Source: Anaerolineae bacterium
Lineage (GTDB): Bacteria; Chloroflexota; Anaerolineae; Anaerolineales; UBA4823
DNA: 64,000 nt
Assembly (NCBI GenBank): GCA_003130835.1
Contig: QEXX01000028.1
Location: forward strand, 1 to 64,000
Reading direction: 5' to 3'
Shown: positions 25,495 through 34,866 of the stretch, piece by piece
How positions within the stretch are numbered: position 1 is the first letter of the stretch
Layout: every line of letters starts with the position of its first letter
Translations under genes and position numbers: made by a program
The notes under the pieces: generated by a model
What the model was told of the DNA's origin: nothing
Databases searched by the model: none
What the model saw: the letters and a program-made list of their open reading frames with translations, nothing else

Positions 25495-26441
25495 ACGTTC
25501 CGAGCATTCTCCACATTGACGAACGGGGCCGAGATTTCAGGTTGTCCGCTTTCTAAAATGGGCATGGCGATCGGTTGGATAACTCGCCTGGGAAGGCTGA
25601 GATGTTTGACCATCACCGCCTGTTGCGGGCTGGCTTCGGCCCCCAAACTTTCTAACACCGGTTCGAGCCAGGCTTGATAGGAGCGCACACAGACATAAAC
25701 CGGCCGAGCAAAACGATAAGGCACTTGAGCAATGAGATCGCTCCACACAGTTTTCAGGTTTTGTAAATCCGGATGGAACAGCGGTTGCACCCAAATGCCG
25801 CGTTGTCCATATTTTAATTCGACATACGCCAATAAAGCCTCTTGGGTTTGATAGACCAAGCCGCGCAGGGGTTCGGTTGGCGGCGGTTCAACTTGCTGTA
25901 CCAAAGGCGGCACGATGTTGTAATAAAGGCTGCGAATCGCCAGGAGATCCCCTTCGACGGCAAAGCGCCAACTGCTGCCTCTAGCATTCTCGCTTGCGGC
26001 TGTTTCCTTCGGCAATTGCCAAACGCGTTGGCGCGAGTAGACGGCATAGCCCACTTGGCGCAAAGCCTCATAAGCAGGGGATTGCTCGTCAATGTCAGCC
26101 AGAAAGCGCAAGGCACCGCGCGGCGTCACTACGTGAGCAAAATGCTCGTGGAGTCCGGCTAGGCTAACGGCATTCACTGCTTGTGCAGGGGTCAAGAAGA
26201 GCAATTGCGCCCAAGACGAGCCGTTGTTTTGGATTGCCTGACCAATTAAGGGTAAACCACCGTTCTCGGTTTGATAGACAGCCGTGACCAAACCGCCAGC
26301 CGAGGTCAAGCTGGAAAGCATGGCGCCGGGCATGGAAAGTGGGCCACGCGTCAGCACCCAGGCGCTATGCAAGAACACACATTCCCCTCGCCAACGGTGG
26401 AAGGCGAAGATATCACGCCAATCAAAGGGCCGGATGCTCAT
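25491..26441 (-). CDS. GNAT-like acetyltransferase
   Basis: A 316-residue protein. Its layout suggests two weak GNAT-like halves (strand-helix order around 60-140 and 160-290), with AYEALRQVGYAVYSRQRVW resembling a late GNAT block. The acetyl-CoA loop is not clear. It lies 52 bases after pdxT and overlaps the R3H ATPase gene by 4 bases. Role unknown. Confidence 0.5.
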   Translation of the reverse strand: MSIRPFDWRDIFAFHRWRGECVFLHSAWVLTRGPLSMPGAMLSSLTSAGGLVTAVYQTENGGLPLIGQAIQNNGSSWAQLLFLTPAQAVNAVSLAGLHEHFAHVVTPRGALRFLADIDEQSPAYEALRQVGYAVYSRQRVWQLPKETAASENARGSSWRFAVEGDLLAIRSLYYNIVPPLVQQVEPPPTEPLRGLVYQTQEALLAYVELKYGQRGIWVQPLFHPDLQNLKTVWSDLIAQVPYRFARPVYVCVRSYQAWLEPVLESLGAEASPQQAVMVKHLSLPRRVIQPIAMPILESGQPEISAPFVNVENARNV

Positions 26442-26493
26442 CGTTTACAAGCTGCCTAAGCCGTTCGTGGACGGCTACCCGCTGCTGCGGTGG

Positions 26494-27105
26494 TCATTTT
26501 TGGGCGCTTGCCAGGCGCAGGAAGTATTGATGGAAGCGCGAGTCACCGGTCAGTTCTGGGTGGAAAGAGGTTGCCAACCAGTGTCCTTGCTGCGCGGCAA
26601 CAATCCGCCCATCCTCTAAGCGGGCTAACACTTGCACACCTTCGCCAACGCTCTCAATCAATGGGGCACGGATGAAGATACTGTGAAAAGGAAGGTCTTC
26701 ATCACTGACTTCCTTGAGAGCCGGCACGTCCAAATCGACCTCAAAGCTCGCCACTTGCCGCCCGAACGCATTGCGCTCAACGGTGATGTCCATCAACTCC
26801 AGCAAAGGCTGTGGCCGATGAGCATCCTTGGAGAGGAAGATCGCTCCGGCACAAGTGCCCCACAGCGGCTTTTGCTGTCCGAACTGCCGTAACGGCTCAA
26901 TTAGGCCGAAGTCCTGCGCCAGTTTGCCGAAAGTGGTCGATTCGCCGCCGGGCATGATCAAGCCGTCCAAGCCTTCTAACTGCTTGGCAAGGCGCACTTC
27001 GACAGCTTGCACTCCCAAGCGGCGCAACATGGCGATATGCTCGGCAAAATCTCCTTGTAAGGCAAGAACACCAATGCGTAGCAATTTACCAGCCACGTCC
27101 TGCAA
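26494..27105 (-). CDS. pdxT: Pyridoxal 5'-phosphate synthase glutaminase subunit
   Basis: About 200 residues with [13 protein letters not shown] at the start, [11 protein letters not shown], the nucleophile Cys in GTCAGAIFL and the His-Glu pair in FHPELT. It releases ammonia from glutamine for PdxS. The exact start is uncertain: the longest reading begins with TTG at 27105 and overlaps pdxS by 20 bases; a GTG at 27096 is also possible. Confidence 0.93.
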   Translation of the reverse strand: MQDVAGKLLRIGVLALQGDFAEHIAMLRRLGVQAVEVRLAKQLEGLDGLIMPGGESTTFGKLAQDFGLIEPLRQFGQQKPLWGTCAGAIFLSKDAHRPQPLLELMDITVERNAFGRQVASFEVDLDVPALKEVSDEDLPFHSIFIRAPLIESVGEGVQVLARLEDGRIVAAQQGHWLATSFHPELTGDSRFHQYFLRLASAQK

Positions 27106-27973
27106 TCAACTCCGCTTCTGGGATGGATGAGATCTGCCGCCCAACCATCGGCTCACCAAGATTGCGGCTGACCTCGGCAAGGATGTAGGGATCATTGTAG
27201 TGGGTGACGGCTTTGACAATCGCCGCTGCCCGTTTAGCAGGATCGCCTGACTTGAAGATACCCGAGCCAACAAAGACACCGTCCATGCCCAGTTGCATCA
27301 TCAAGGCTGCATCGGCCGGTGTGGCAATGCCACCAGCCGCAAAATTGACCACCGGCAAGCGGCCCAAGCTGCGCGTTTCCATGACCAATTCATACGGCGC
27401 ACCGATCTCTTTGGCATACGCCATCACTTCTTCTTCTGCCATGGTCTGCAGGCGGCGGATTTCGCCCAATACCGCCCGCGCATGGCGCACCGCCTCGACC
27501 ACGTCACCGGTGCCGGCTTCCCCTTTGGTGCGAATCATCGCAGCTCCTTCGCCAATCCGCCGCAACGCTTCACCTAGATTGCGGCAACCGCACACAAACG
27601 GCACCTTGAAGAGATGTTTGTTGATGTGATGCATCTCGTCAGCCGGCGTCAACACCTCGGACTCATCGATATAATCTACACCAATTGCCTCAAGAATTTG
27701 CGCTTCGACAAAATGGCCGATGCGACACTTTGCCATCACCGGGATGGAGACAGCATCCATGATCTTCAAGATCAGCTCTGGGTCGCTCATGCGCGCCACG
27801 CCACCGTGAGCGCGGATGTCAGCCGGCACGCGCTCTAGCGCCATGACCGCCACAGCACCGGCATCCTCGGCGATGCGGGCGTGTTCCGGCGTTACCACAT
27901 CCATGATCACGCCACCTTTCAACATCTGGGCTAGACCCTTCTTAACGGTAAATGTTGCAACTTGTTGTTCCAT
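27086..27973 (-). CDS. pdxS: Pyridoxal 5'-phosphate synthase lyase subunit
   Basis: The ATG at 27973 has TGGAGGTG upstream. 295 residues, highly typical: [58 protein letters not shown] and [19 protein letters not shown]. It forms PLP from ribose 5-phosphate, glyceraldehyde 3-phosphate and ammonia. Head of the pdxS-pdxT-GNAT-ycf45-tmk gene row. Confidence 0.96.
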   Translation of the reverse strand: MEQQVATFTVKKGLAQMLKGGVIMDVVTPEHARIAEDAGAVAVMALERVPADIRAHGGVARMSDPELILKIMDAVSIPVMAKCRIGHFVEAQILEAIGVDYIDESEVLTPADEMHHINKHLFKVPFVCGCRNLGEALRRIGEGAAMIRTKGEAGTGDVVEAVRHARAVLGEIRRLQTMAEEEVMAYAKEIGAPYELVMETRSLGRLPVVNFAAGGIATPADAALMMQLGMDGVFVGSGIFKSGDPAKRAAAIVKAVTHYNDPYILAEVSRNLGEPMVGRQISSIPEAELIAGRGW

Positions 27974-28183
27974 TCGTACACCTCCAGAGTCACACGGACT
28001 CGTCATCTTACAGTTGATTTTTCTCCATTCTACCACTACCTAAAATGGTTGACAATCCCGAAACCCAACCCTCGCCAGGCAGATAGGCAGCCGCTCAGCC
28101 TTGTACACGGTGATGAAGCCCCTGCGGGTTCGATGAAGTAGTTACAAGCAGACCTCTTTTCAAAGCAAAAGGCGCATTTTCGC

Positions 28184-28211
28184 TTGACAATCTCTGCGCT
28201 TCTTTTAAGAT
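28184..28211 (+). promoter_or_regulatory. Promoter of the DUF5058 operon
   Basis: TTGACA (28184-28189) and TAAGAT (28206-28211) are separated by 16 bases, about 50 bases before the ATG at 28259. Confidence 0.55.
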
Positions 28212-28258
28212 TTTAATTAGGGAACAATATCCCAAACCCTATCCCTAAGGAGGTTGTT

Positions 28259-28960
28259 ATGGACTGGAAGGCAATTGCCAATGAGTGGTGGGTGTGGTTT
28301 AGCGGCGGTGTGACAGCCGTACTGGGCTTGTATATGGCTTGGTACTTCCTGCGCACCGCCCTGCGCTTTATGCACTCACAAGGGTTCACCCCCGATCAAA
28401 CCAAAGCCATGATTCGCGGCGCAGCCATCACCGCAATTGGCCCGGTGCTCGCCAATGTCTTCGTCATGATTGCTCTGGCAGTGGCGATCAGCCCGGCTTT
28501 TGCGTGGCAACGTGAAGGGGTGGGCGTCGGTTCGGTGTTCACCGAGTTAGCTCAAGCCTCCAATGCCGCAATTGCAGCCGGCGAAAAGTTCGGTGATCCC
28601 AGCTTCACCATCAAAGGCTTTGCTGCGGCTGTGTTGATCATGAATATTGCCGGTTGGGGTTGGTCTGTCGAAGCCATCTTCACCCGCTATCTCGGAAAGC
28701 TGCGGGAAAAGGTCACTGGCGGAGATCAGGCTTTACTGGCGGTGATCGCGGGAGCCAGTATGGTGGCTATTTTTAGCTATTATTCCATCAGCAACGCCAT
28801 AAAGAGCACCCCACATCTTGTCACTGTGGTGCTGGCGGCAGGTCTATCGATGTTGTTATTCAAACTTGCCGATTGGATCAAAGTGCCGCGCCTGAAGGAA
28901 TGGGCGTTGGGTATTGCCATGTTCGTCGCCATGTTCGTCGGTAAAATCTTGGCCGGATAG
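28259..28960 (+). CDS. DUF5058-like membrane protein
   Basis: A 233-residue protein with about six hydrophobic segments; AAITAIGPVLANVFVMIALA and the matching later helices fit DUF5058. The ATG follows AAGGAGG. The next gene, 9 bases on, encodes a second membrane protein, and then comes an M20 hydrolase. The pair could form a transporter for an acylated amino acid or peptide that the hydrolase splits. That is inference from gene order. Confidence 0.65.
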   Translation: MDWKAIANEWWVWFSGGVTAVLGLYMAWYFLRTALRFMHSQGFTPDQTKAMIRGAAITAIGPVLANVFVMIALAVAISPAFAWQREGVGVGSVFTELAQASNAAIAAGEKFGDPSFTIKGFAAAVLIMNIAGWGWSVEAIFTRYLGKLREKVTGGDQALLAVIAGASMVAIFSYYSISNAIKSTPHLVTVVLAAGLSMLLFKLADWIKVPRLKEWALGIAMFVAMFVGKILAG

Positions 28961-28969
28961 GAGGAAAAA

Positions 28970-29659
28970 ATGAGCGCCATCCATGAAATTAAAGTCGATC
29001 CGCAAGCTTTCGAGCAAGATTACCTAAAACCAATCCATCGGGTTGGGACGATCTTCTCAACCGGCATCTTCTTTGCCCTATTTCTACCCTCGATTTTTCT
29101 GTACCTCTTCCATCAAGTTTTTCCAGATTGGCAGACGATCGTCGGCGGCTTTGCTCTAGCGATGACGTATGCGGTTCCTTTTTACTTTAGTGAGCCAATT
29201 GCCTATTACCCAATTTTGGGCAATGCGGGTTGGTACTTGACCGGCACTGTAGGCAACGGTTCGAATTTGCGCGTGCCTTGCGCAGCCGTGGCTCAAGAAG
29301 TGGCTGGGGTGAAGGAGGGAACGCGGGAAGGTGAGTTGGTAGCAGCCATCGGCGTGGCAACCTCGGTTTTAATCAGTATCCCGGCGATTTTAATCGGGGC
29401 TTTGCTGATAAATTACATCCAGCAATATTTTCCAGCTTGGTTGTTGGATGCCTTCAACAAATTCCTCCTGCCAGCCGTGTTTGGGGCTGTCTGGGGTGAA
29501 TTTATCCTGCGCGGTTGGAAGTACTTGCCAATCGCTGTACTCTTGGCGTATATCCCAATGGCGCTCAAGGTGCCTGCCGCTTGGAACATCATTATCTGCG
29601 TTCTCGGTACGATGATCGCCGGTTGGGCAATGTTGCGCTACCTGAAGATTAAAGCATAG
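28970..29659 (+). CDS. Membrane protein paired with DUF5058
   Basis: 229 residues with six or so membrane segments, a loop with NLRVPCAAVAQEVAGV and a soluble N-terminus of about 25 residues. The ATG follows AGGAGG right after the DUF5058 stop. No separate family recognised. A strong hairpin follows the gene. Confidence 0.6.
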   Translation: MSAIHEIKVDPQAFEQDYLKPIHRVGTIFSTGIFFALFLPSIFLYLFHQVFPDWQTIVGGFALAMTYAVPFYFSEPIAYYPILGNAGWYLTGTVGNGSNLRVPCAAVAQEVAGVKEGTREGELVAAIGVATSVLISIPAILIGALLINYIQQYFPAWLLDAFNKFLLPAVFGAVWGEFILRGWKYLPIAVLLAYIPMALKVPAAWNIIICVLGTMIAGWAMLRYLKIKA

Positions 29660-29672
29660 CAGAGACTGGCAG

Positions 29673-29707
29673 AGAGAGGAGAAGGGGCGTGCCCTTTTCT
29701 CCTCTCT
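29673..29707 (+). terminator. Hairpin after the membrane protein pair
   Basis: AGAGAGGAGAAGGG (29673-29686) pairs with CCCTTTTCTCCTCTCT (29692-29707), with a small bulge and a loop of about five bases. It separates the membrane pair from the M20 hydrolase, which has its own -10-like TATAAT at 29779-29784. Confidence 0.6.
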
Positions 29708-29879
29708 ACGGCTGATTTTCCTTAAACACCACACGGCCGGCAAAGCAGCTTTGCCTGTCCGTTTTTCTTTGCCCGTTTTATAATCCAGGATGGTCAACGC
29801 CTAGTCGTGGACGAGGACGACAGATAAAACTGGCATTGGCATCCGAGCATCAACTTTCACCTCAGAAGGAGCAGGGAAC

Positions 29880-31052
29880 ATGGATCTTCAAGGTATTTTC
29901 GCCAAGATTGCGGCGGATGAAATCGCCCAATGGACGCGCACTTTGGTACGTTTTGATACAACCAACCCGCCCGGCAACGAGCGTCAGGCGGTAGAGTTTA
30001 TTGCCGACATATTAAAGGCGGATGGATTTGAGTGTCAATTCATCGAGCATGAACCGCAGCGGGCTACCTTATGTGCCCGCCTCAAAGGGAGCGGCGAGCG
30101 CGGCGCTTTGGTCTTAAACGGGCATGTGGACGTTGTGCCGGTGGGCGCCGGAGAGTGGCAGCATCCACCATTTGAGGGCGTGATTGAGGCGGGCAAAGTT
30201 TGGGGGCGCGGTTCAGCCGATATGAAAGGCGGCGTAGCCGCCATGATAGCGGCCGCCAAAGCGATTGCCCAAGCCAATTTGCCTTTGAAAGGCGATTTGA
30301 TTCTAGCCGCCACGGCTGGAGAAGAAGTAAACATGATGGGAGCGCGCTCCTTGGCGACGCTGCCCGACGCCGCAAGCTGGCAAGCGGTCATCATTTCCGA
30401 ACCGACATCGAACAAGCTGGGTTTGGCGGAGCGGGGAGTGTTCTGGCCGGAACTCACCACCTACGGCAAGACCGCTCATGGCTCCACTCCCGAGCTGGGA
30501 ATCAACGCCGTGATGATGATGGTCAAGGTGTTGAATGAATTTGAGAAGCTGGAGATTCCTTTCCAACCCCATGCGGTGCTGGGCAACTTCACCCGCAGCG
30601 TCAATACCATCCAAGGCGGGGTGAAGGTAAATGTGGTCCCCGATCGATGCTCGGTGATGATTGATATGCGCACCCTGCCCGGACAAGACCATGGGGAGCT
30701 TTTACGCCGCTTAGAGACCTTTCTAGCCGACTTGGAAAGCCAGATTCCGGGGTTAAAAGCCTCGATCCGCCTAACCTATGATCTGCCGCCGGCAGAAACT
30801 CCGCAAAGCGCAGCGGCTGTCCAACAGTTCTTAGCGGCTGCCAAAAGCCATTGCGGGATGGAAATTCCTATCATCAAGGTGCCATTTGCAACCGAAGCGG
30901 CGATCTTTGTGCCGACTCTCAACGTCCCAACCTTGATTCTCGGTCCGGGCGATGCAGCGCTTGCCCACCAGCCAAACGAATTTGTCGAAATTGCCGAGAT
31001 GGAGAAGGCGGCCAAGCTCTACGCTGCTGCAACGGTCGAGATGCTCCTTTGA
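29880..31052 (+). CDS. M20-family metallohydrolase (ArgE/DapE-like)
   Basis: A 390-residue protein. Metal and catalytic residues are H82 and D84 (NGHVDVVPVG), D114 (SADMKGG) and the E148-E149 pair (AGEEVNMMG). The dimerisation domain carries KTAHGSTPELGINA. Family members remove acyl groups from amino acids or split dipeptides with zinc or cobalt. GAAGGAGCAGG lies upstream. Neighbours suggest a substrate imported by the DUF5058 pair. Confidence 0.85.
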   Translation: MDLQGIFAKIAADEIAQWTRTLVRFDTTNPPGNERQAVEFIADILKADGFECQFIEHEPQRATLCARLKGSGERGALVLNGHVDVVPVGAGEWQHPPFEGVIEAGKVWGRGSADMKGGVAAMIAAAKAIAQANLPLKGDLILAATAGEEVNMMGARSLATLPDAASWQAVIISEPTSNKLGLAERGVFWPELTTYGKTAHGSTPELGINAVMMMVKVLNEFEKLEIPFQPHAVLGNFTRSVNTIQGGVKVNVVPDRCSVMIDMRTLPGQDHGELLRRLETFLADLESQIPGLKASIRLTYDLPPAETPQSAAAVQQFLAAAKSHCGMEIPIIKVPFATEAAIFVPTLNVPTLILGPGDAALAHQPNEFVEIAEMEKAAKLYAAATVEMLL

Positions 31053-31279
31053 TGGAAGCGGCCAGGGAAACGAGCGGCTTTGCTGTGCTCTGTGATCCGT
31101 ATCATTGGGCATGCTGCGAATGGTATGCCTGACTGCACTCAAAACCCCTTCGCAGTTCACAGAGTTCACAAACGAAGAGAGGATTTCCAGGCGGCGCTCG
31201 GTTTAGCTTAGGGCGAGAGCAGGGTAGCAAGCCATGCTTGCCCAGTGTAGGCGCGCTGCAAGGCAAAGCGCGCCTATGC

Positions 31280-31285
31280 TATAAT
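31280..31285 (+). promoter_or_regulatory. -10 box before the UbiD-family gene
   Basis: A consensus TATAAT lies 25 bases before the ATG at 31310. The -35 region is weak (GCTGCAAGG). Confidence 0.4.
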
Positions 31286-31309
31286 GACGCTACATTGTGA
31301 GGAAGGAAG

Positions 31310-32776
31310 ATGGCATTTCGCGATCTACGGGAATTTATTCAAGCTTTGGAGGAGCGGCAAGAGCTTGTGCGCGTGCGTCTGCCGGTCTCGCCGCACCTTG
31401 AGATCACCGAAATTGTCGACCGCATATGGAAGGGCAAAGCCAAACGCAATGTGGCTTTGTTATTCGAAAAGGTCAGCGGTTATGACATACCGGTTCTGAT
31501 CAACGCCTTTGGCTCTGCCGAACGCATGGCTCTGGCGTTAGGGGTGCAGCATTTGGATGAGCTTGGGCATAACCTGGGAAAGCTCATCGATCCTCGTCTG
31601 CCGAGTTCCCTCGCCGAGATGATTGGGCGCGGACAAGACCTGCTCAAAGCCCTCAAGTCGATTGGCTTAGGTCCCAAAAAAGTCCGCCGTGCAGCGGTGC
31701 AACAGGTGGTATGGCGCGGCGAGCAAGCCAGCCTTAGCCGTCTGCCGATCCTGCGCTGCTGGCCGCAAGACGGGGGCGCCTTTATCACCCTGCCGCAGGT
31801 GATCACCCGCGATCCGCAGAGCGGGGCGCGCAATGTGGGCATGTACCGCTTGCAGGTGGTGGATGAGCGCACCTTGTTGGTGCATTGGCAACGCCATAAG
31901 GGCGGCGCTGAACACCAGCGCGTTGCCCAAGCTCAGCGCAAGGATCACATCCCGGCCGCGGTCGTTTTGGGCGGCGATCCAGCCAGTATGTGGTGTTCCT
32001 CTGCCCCGCTGCCGCCCAATATCGATGAATACCTGCTCGCCGCCTATTTGCGCGGGGCACCAATTGAGTTCGTCAATTGTGTCAGCCAGCCACTCGAAGT
32101 GCCTGCTCAGGCTGAGATCGTGATCGAAGGGTACATTGACCCCAACGATCAACGCCCTGAAGGGCCTTTTGGTGACCACACCGGTTACTATACGCCGGTA
32201 GAATTTTTCCCGGCTTTGCATGTCACTGCGATCACCCATCGCCGTGACCCAATTTACCCTGCCACAGTGGTGGGCATTCCGCCCATGGAAGATGTCTGGA
32301 TGGGAAAGGCAACCGAACGCTTGTTCTTGCCCCTGATGCGCCTTTTCCTACCAGAAATTGTCGATGTGTGTATGCCTGCCGAGGGTGTCTTTCATAACTT
32401 GGTGCTGGTTTCCATTCGGAAGCGCTACCCAGGCCACGCCCGCAAGGTGATCTTTGGCTTGTGGGGCTTGGCGTTGATGTCTCTGGCAAAGGCAATTGTG
32501 GTGGTGGACGAGTGGGTAGATGTGCAAAATCTCTCTCAGGTCGCTTGGCAAGCCTTAGGCAACGTCGATTGGCGCCGCGATGTCGTGATCGTTGATGGCC
32601 CGGTTGATCACCTTGATCATGCCTCTTATCAACACTCCTTTGGTGGCAAAATCGGCATCGATGCCACTGCCAAACTCCCCGAAGAAGGATATCTGCGCGC
32701 CTGGCCACAAGTTGTCCGCATGGATGAAGCGGTGCAGGCGCGCATCGACCAAATTTGGACCAAACTCAATCTGTAG
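31310..32776 (+). CDS. UbiD-family decarboxylase
   Basis: A 488-residue protein that would use prenylated FMN. MAFRDLREFIQALEERQELVR is the usual start (seen over residues 1-21). LPILRCWPQDGGAFITLP and RNVGMYRLQV form the cofactor site; RPEGPFGDHTGYY carries the catalytic Glu region; MPAEGVFHNLVLVSI follows. GAGGAAGG lies upstream. Substrate could be an aromatic acid or a quinone precursor. No UbiX gene lies in the window. The ABC transporter that follows by 8 bases may bring in the substrate or a flavin precursor. Confidence 0.88.
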   Translation: MAFRDLREFIQALEERQELVRVRLPVSPHLEITEIVDRIWKGKAKRNVALLFEKVSGYDIPVLINAFGSAERMALALGVQHLDELGHNLGKLIDPRLPSSLAEMIGRGQDLLKALKSIGLGPKKVRRAAVQQVVWRGEQASLSRLPILRCWPQDGGAFITLPQVITRDPQSGARNVGMYRLQVVDERTLLVHWQRHKGGAEHQRVAQAQRKDHIPAAVVLGGDPASMWCSSAPLPPNIDEYLLAAYLRGAPIEFVNCVSQPLEVPAQAEIVIEGYIDPNDQRPEGPFGDHTGYYTPVEFFPALHVTAITHRRDPIYPATVVGIPPMEDVWMGKATERLFLPLMRLFLPEIVDVCMPAEGVFHNLVLVSIRKRYPGHARKVIFGLWGLALMSLAKAIVVVDEWVDVQNLSQVAWQALGNVDWRRDVVIVDGPVDHLDHASYQHSFGGKIGIDATAKLPEEGYLRAWPQVVRMDEAVQARIDQIWTKLNL

Positions 32777-32784
32777 GTGAAGAT

Positions 32785-33957
32785 ATGAAGAACAAACTCT
32801 CGGCTTTCTGTTTGCTATTTGTCTTGCTGACCCTGATCACTGCTTGCGCCCCTGCGGCGACAAGCCAACCTCCCGCTGCAGCCGAAACCAGCAGTGTAGC
32901 GATTCCAATGCTGGCCGGTGAAAATCAACCCAGCGGTGAAGCTTATCCGAATCCAATGCAGCCAGTGCCACCCACGCCGCCCGCAGAGCAACCCTACCCT
33001 GCACCCAGTTCACCCGTAGTTCCGCCTGAGCCATCCGGCAGCGCTTATCCGGCGCCAGGGGAGACTGCCCCGCTGGTGCAAGGGGGCGGCGAAACCTTGC
33101 GCATCGCCGTTCTGCCAATTGTGGATAACCTTCCGATGATTGTCGCCCAACGCGAAGGGCTGTTTGCCAAATACGGCGTGCAGGTGGAGTTCATCCCGGT
33201 GGCTTCGGCGGCTGAGCGCGATCAGGTGATCATGGCTGGGCAAGCCGATGGCATGATCAATGAGATCATTTCAACTTTGCTTTACAACAAAGACGGCATC
33301 CAAGTGCAAATTGTGCGTTTTGCCCGCCTTGCCACCCCTCAATCAGCCCAATATCATCTGGTGGTCTCCTCAGCGAGTGGAATCACGGAGCTGAGCCAGC
33401 TCAAAGGCGTGCCGATCGGCATCTCGCAAGGCACCATCATCGAATACATTACCGATCGCCTGCTGGAAAGGGAGGGCTTCCAACCGCAAGAGATTCAAAA
33501 GATCGCTGTGCCCAAGATTCCTGACCGCTTGGCGTTGTTAAGCTCCGGTGAGCTGCAAGCCGCCACCTTGCCGGACCCGTTCTCCTACCTTGCCGTACAG
33601 CAGGGTGGGCGCTTCCTGTTGCAGGATTCAAAATACCCCGAATATGGTCACAGTACTTACGCCTTTCGGAAAGCAGTGATCGACCAAAAGCCCCAAGCCG
33701 TGCGCGCCTTTTTGGCGGCAATCGAAGAAGCTGTGTTGCAGATCAACCTTTCCCCAGCCCAATACAGTGGGGTCTTGGTGGAGGAAAAACTGATCCCAGC
33801 GCCGCTGGCGGGCAGTTATCAAACGCCGCCTTTCCCGCCGAAAAGCATCCCCGATGAGCGGTTGTGGAATGACGTTTTGGCATGGGCAACCGCGAAAGGG
33901 GTGGTGACTACTGCCGTTTCGTATGCCGACTCGGTCAGCAGTGCCTTTTTACCGTGA
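32785..33957 (+). CDS. NMT1/SsuA-like ABC substrate-binding lipoprotein
   Basis: The ATG at 32785 follows TAGGTGAAG. 390 residues. The signal ends LITAC with the lipid Cys at 21. A Pro/Ala-rich linker of about 70 residues follows. The binding part begins LRIAVLPIVDNLPMIVA, continues YGVQVEFIPVASAAERDQ and has IGISQGTIIEYITDRLL, the style of NMT1/THI5 and alkanesulfonate binders. Ligands in this group include pyrimidines, riboflavin and aromatic acids. Confidence 0.82.
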   Translation: MKNKLSAFCLLFVLLTLITACAPAATSQPPAAAETSSVAIPMLAGENQPSGEAYPNPMQPVPPTPPAEQPYPAPSSPVVPPEPSGSAYPAPGETAPLVQGGGETLRIAVLPIVDNLPMIVAQREGLFAKYGVQVEFIPVASAAERDQVIMAGQADGMINEIISTLLYNKDGIQVQIVRFARLATPQSAQYHLVVSSASGITELSQLKGVPIGISQGTIIEYITDRLLEREGFQPQEIQKIAVPKIPDRLALLSSGELQAATLPDPFSYLAVQQGGRFLLQDSKYPEYGHSTYAFRKAVIDQKPQAVRAFLAAIEEAVLQINLSPAQYSGVLVEEKLIPAPLAGSYQTPPFPPKSIPDERLWNDVLAWATAKGVVTTAVSYADSVSSAFLP

Positions 33958-34104
33958 TGGATTTTGGCAACCCAGCGGGAGCGCCTTCGCCAATCGCCTC
34001 GCAGCGTGGGCGTCCTGGCCGACGAGGTTCGGCGGACACAGACGTCCGCCCTGCGTGGAGGCTTGGGGTGTGAGCTTCCTCCCTGCACTTGAGCTAGGTA
34101 ACTG

Positions 34105-34866
34105 ATGATTGAGGTCGACTCGATCACCTTTGCCTATCCATCCTCATCGCCTATCTTTGTCGATTTCTCGTGGCAGGTCGGGCGCGGTGAGACCTGGACA
34201 GTCCTTGGGCCCTCCGGTTGCGGCAAGAGCACCTTACTTTACCTGCTGGCTGGATTGCAATTCCCGCAAAAAGGGCAAGTTCGCATCGATGGCAAAGCCC
34301 TCACCCGCCCACGCCCGCAGACCGGCCTGATCCTCCAGGACTATGGCTTGTTGCCTTGGGCAACCGTGCGCCAAAACGCCGAGCTAGGGCTAAAAATCCG
34401 TGGCTTTTATGGCCCGGATGGCACCCATGCTCCCACCCAAGTGGACTGGGATAACAGCGTGCTGCCTTGGCTGGAGCGGCTAGGCATTCAAGCCGTTGCC
34501 GACCACTATCCGTCTCAGATTTCGGGCGGACAGCGTCAGCGCACCGCCATTGCGCGCACGTTAGTTCTCCACCCCGACCTTTTGCTCATGGATGAACCCT
34601 TCTCTTCGCTGGATGCGCCCACCCGTGAAGGTTTGCAAACCCTGATCCTGCAATTGCAAGCTGAAAATCAACTGACTCTGGTGATGGTCACCCACAGCAT
34701 TGAAGAGGCCGCCTTTATGGGGAAGAAAATCCTCTTGCTGACTCAACCGCCCATTCACCAGGCGTCGATTATCGAGAATTCACAGGCAGGGTCGGAGGGT
34801 TACCGCAAAAGCGAAGCCTACCTGGCTTTGTGTGAAACCCTGCGCACCAAGCTGGAGCAACGATGA
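34105..34866 (+). CDS. ABC transporter ATPase (SsuB/TauB/NitT type)
   Basis: A 253-residue ATPase with Walker A GPSGCGKST, Q-loop LILQDYGLLPW, signature ISGGQRQRTA, Walker B LLLMDEPFSSLD and H-loop VTHSIEEA. It follows the binding protein after 147 bases that contain a GGACGTCC-type repeat, and overlaps the permease gene by 4 bases. Confidence 0.9.
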   Translation: MIEVDSITFAYPSSSPIFVDFSWQVGRGETWTVLGPSGCGKSTLLYLLAGLQFPQKGQVRIDGKALTRPRPQTGLILQDYGLLPWATVRQNAELGLKIRGFYGPDGTHAPTQVDWDNSVLPWLERLGIQAVADHYPSQISGGQRQRTAIARTLVLHPDLLLMDEPFSSLDAPTREGLQTLILQLQAENQLTLVMVTHSIEEAAFMGKKILLLTQPPIHQASIIENSQAGSEGYRKSEAYLALCETLRTKLEQR

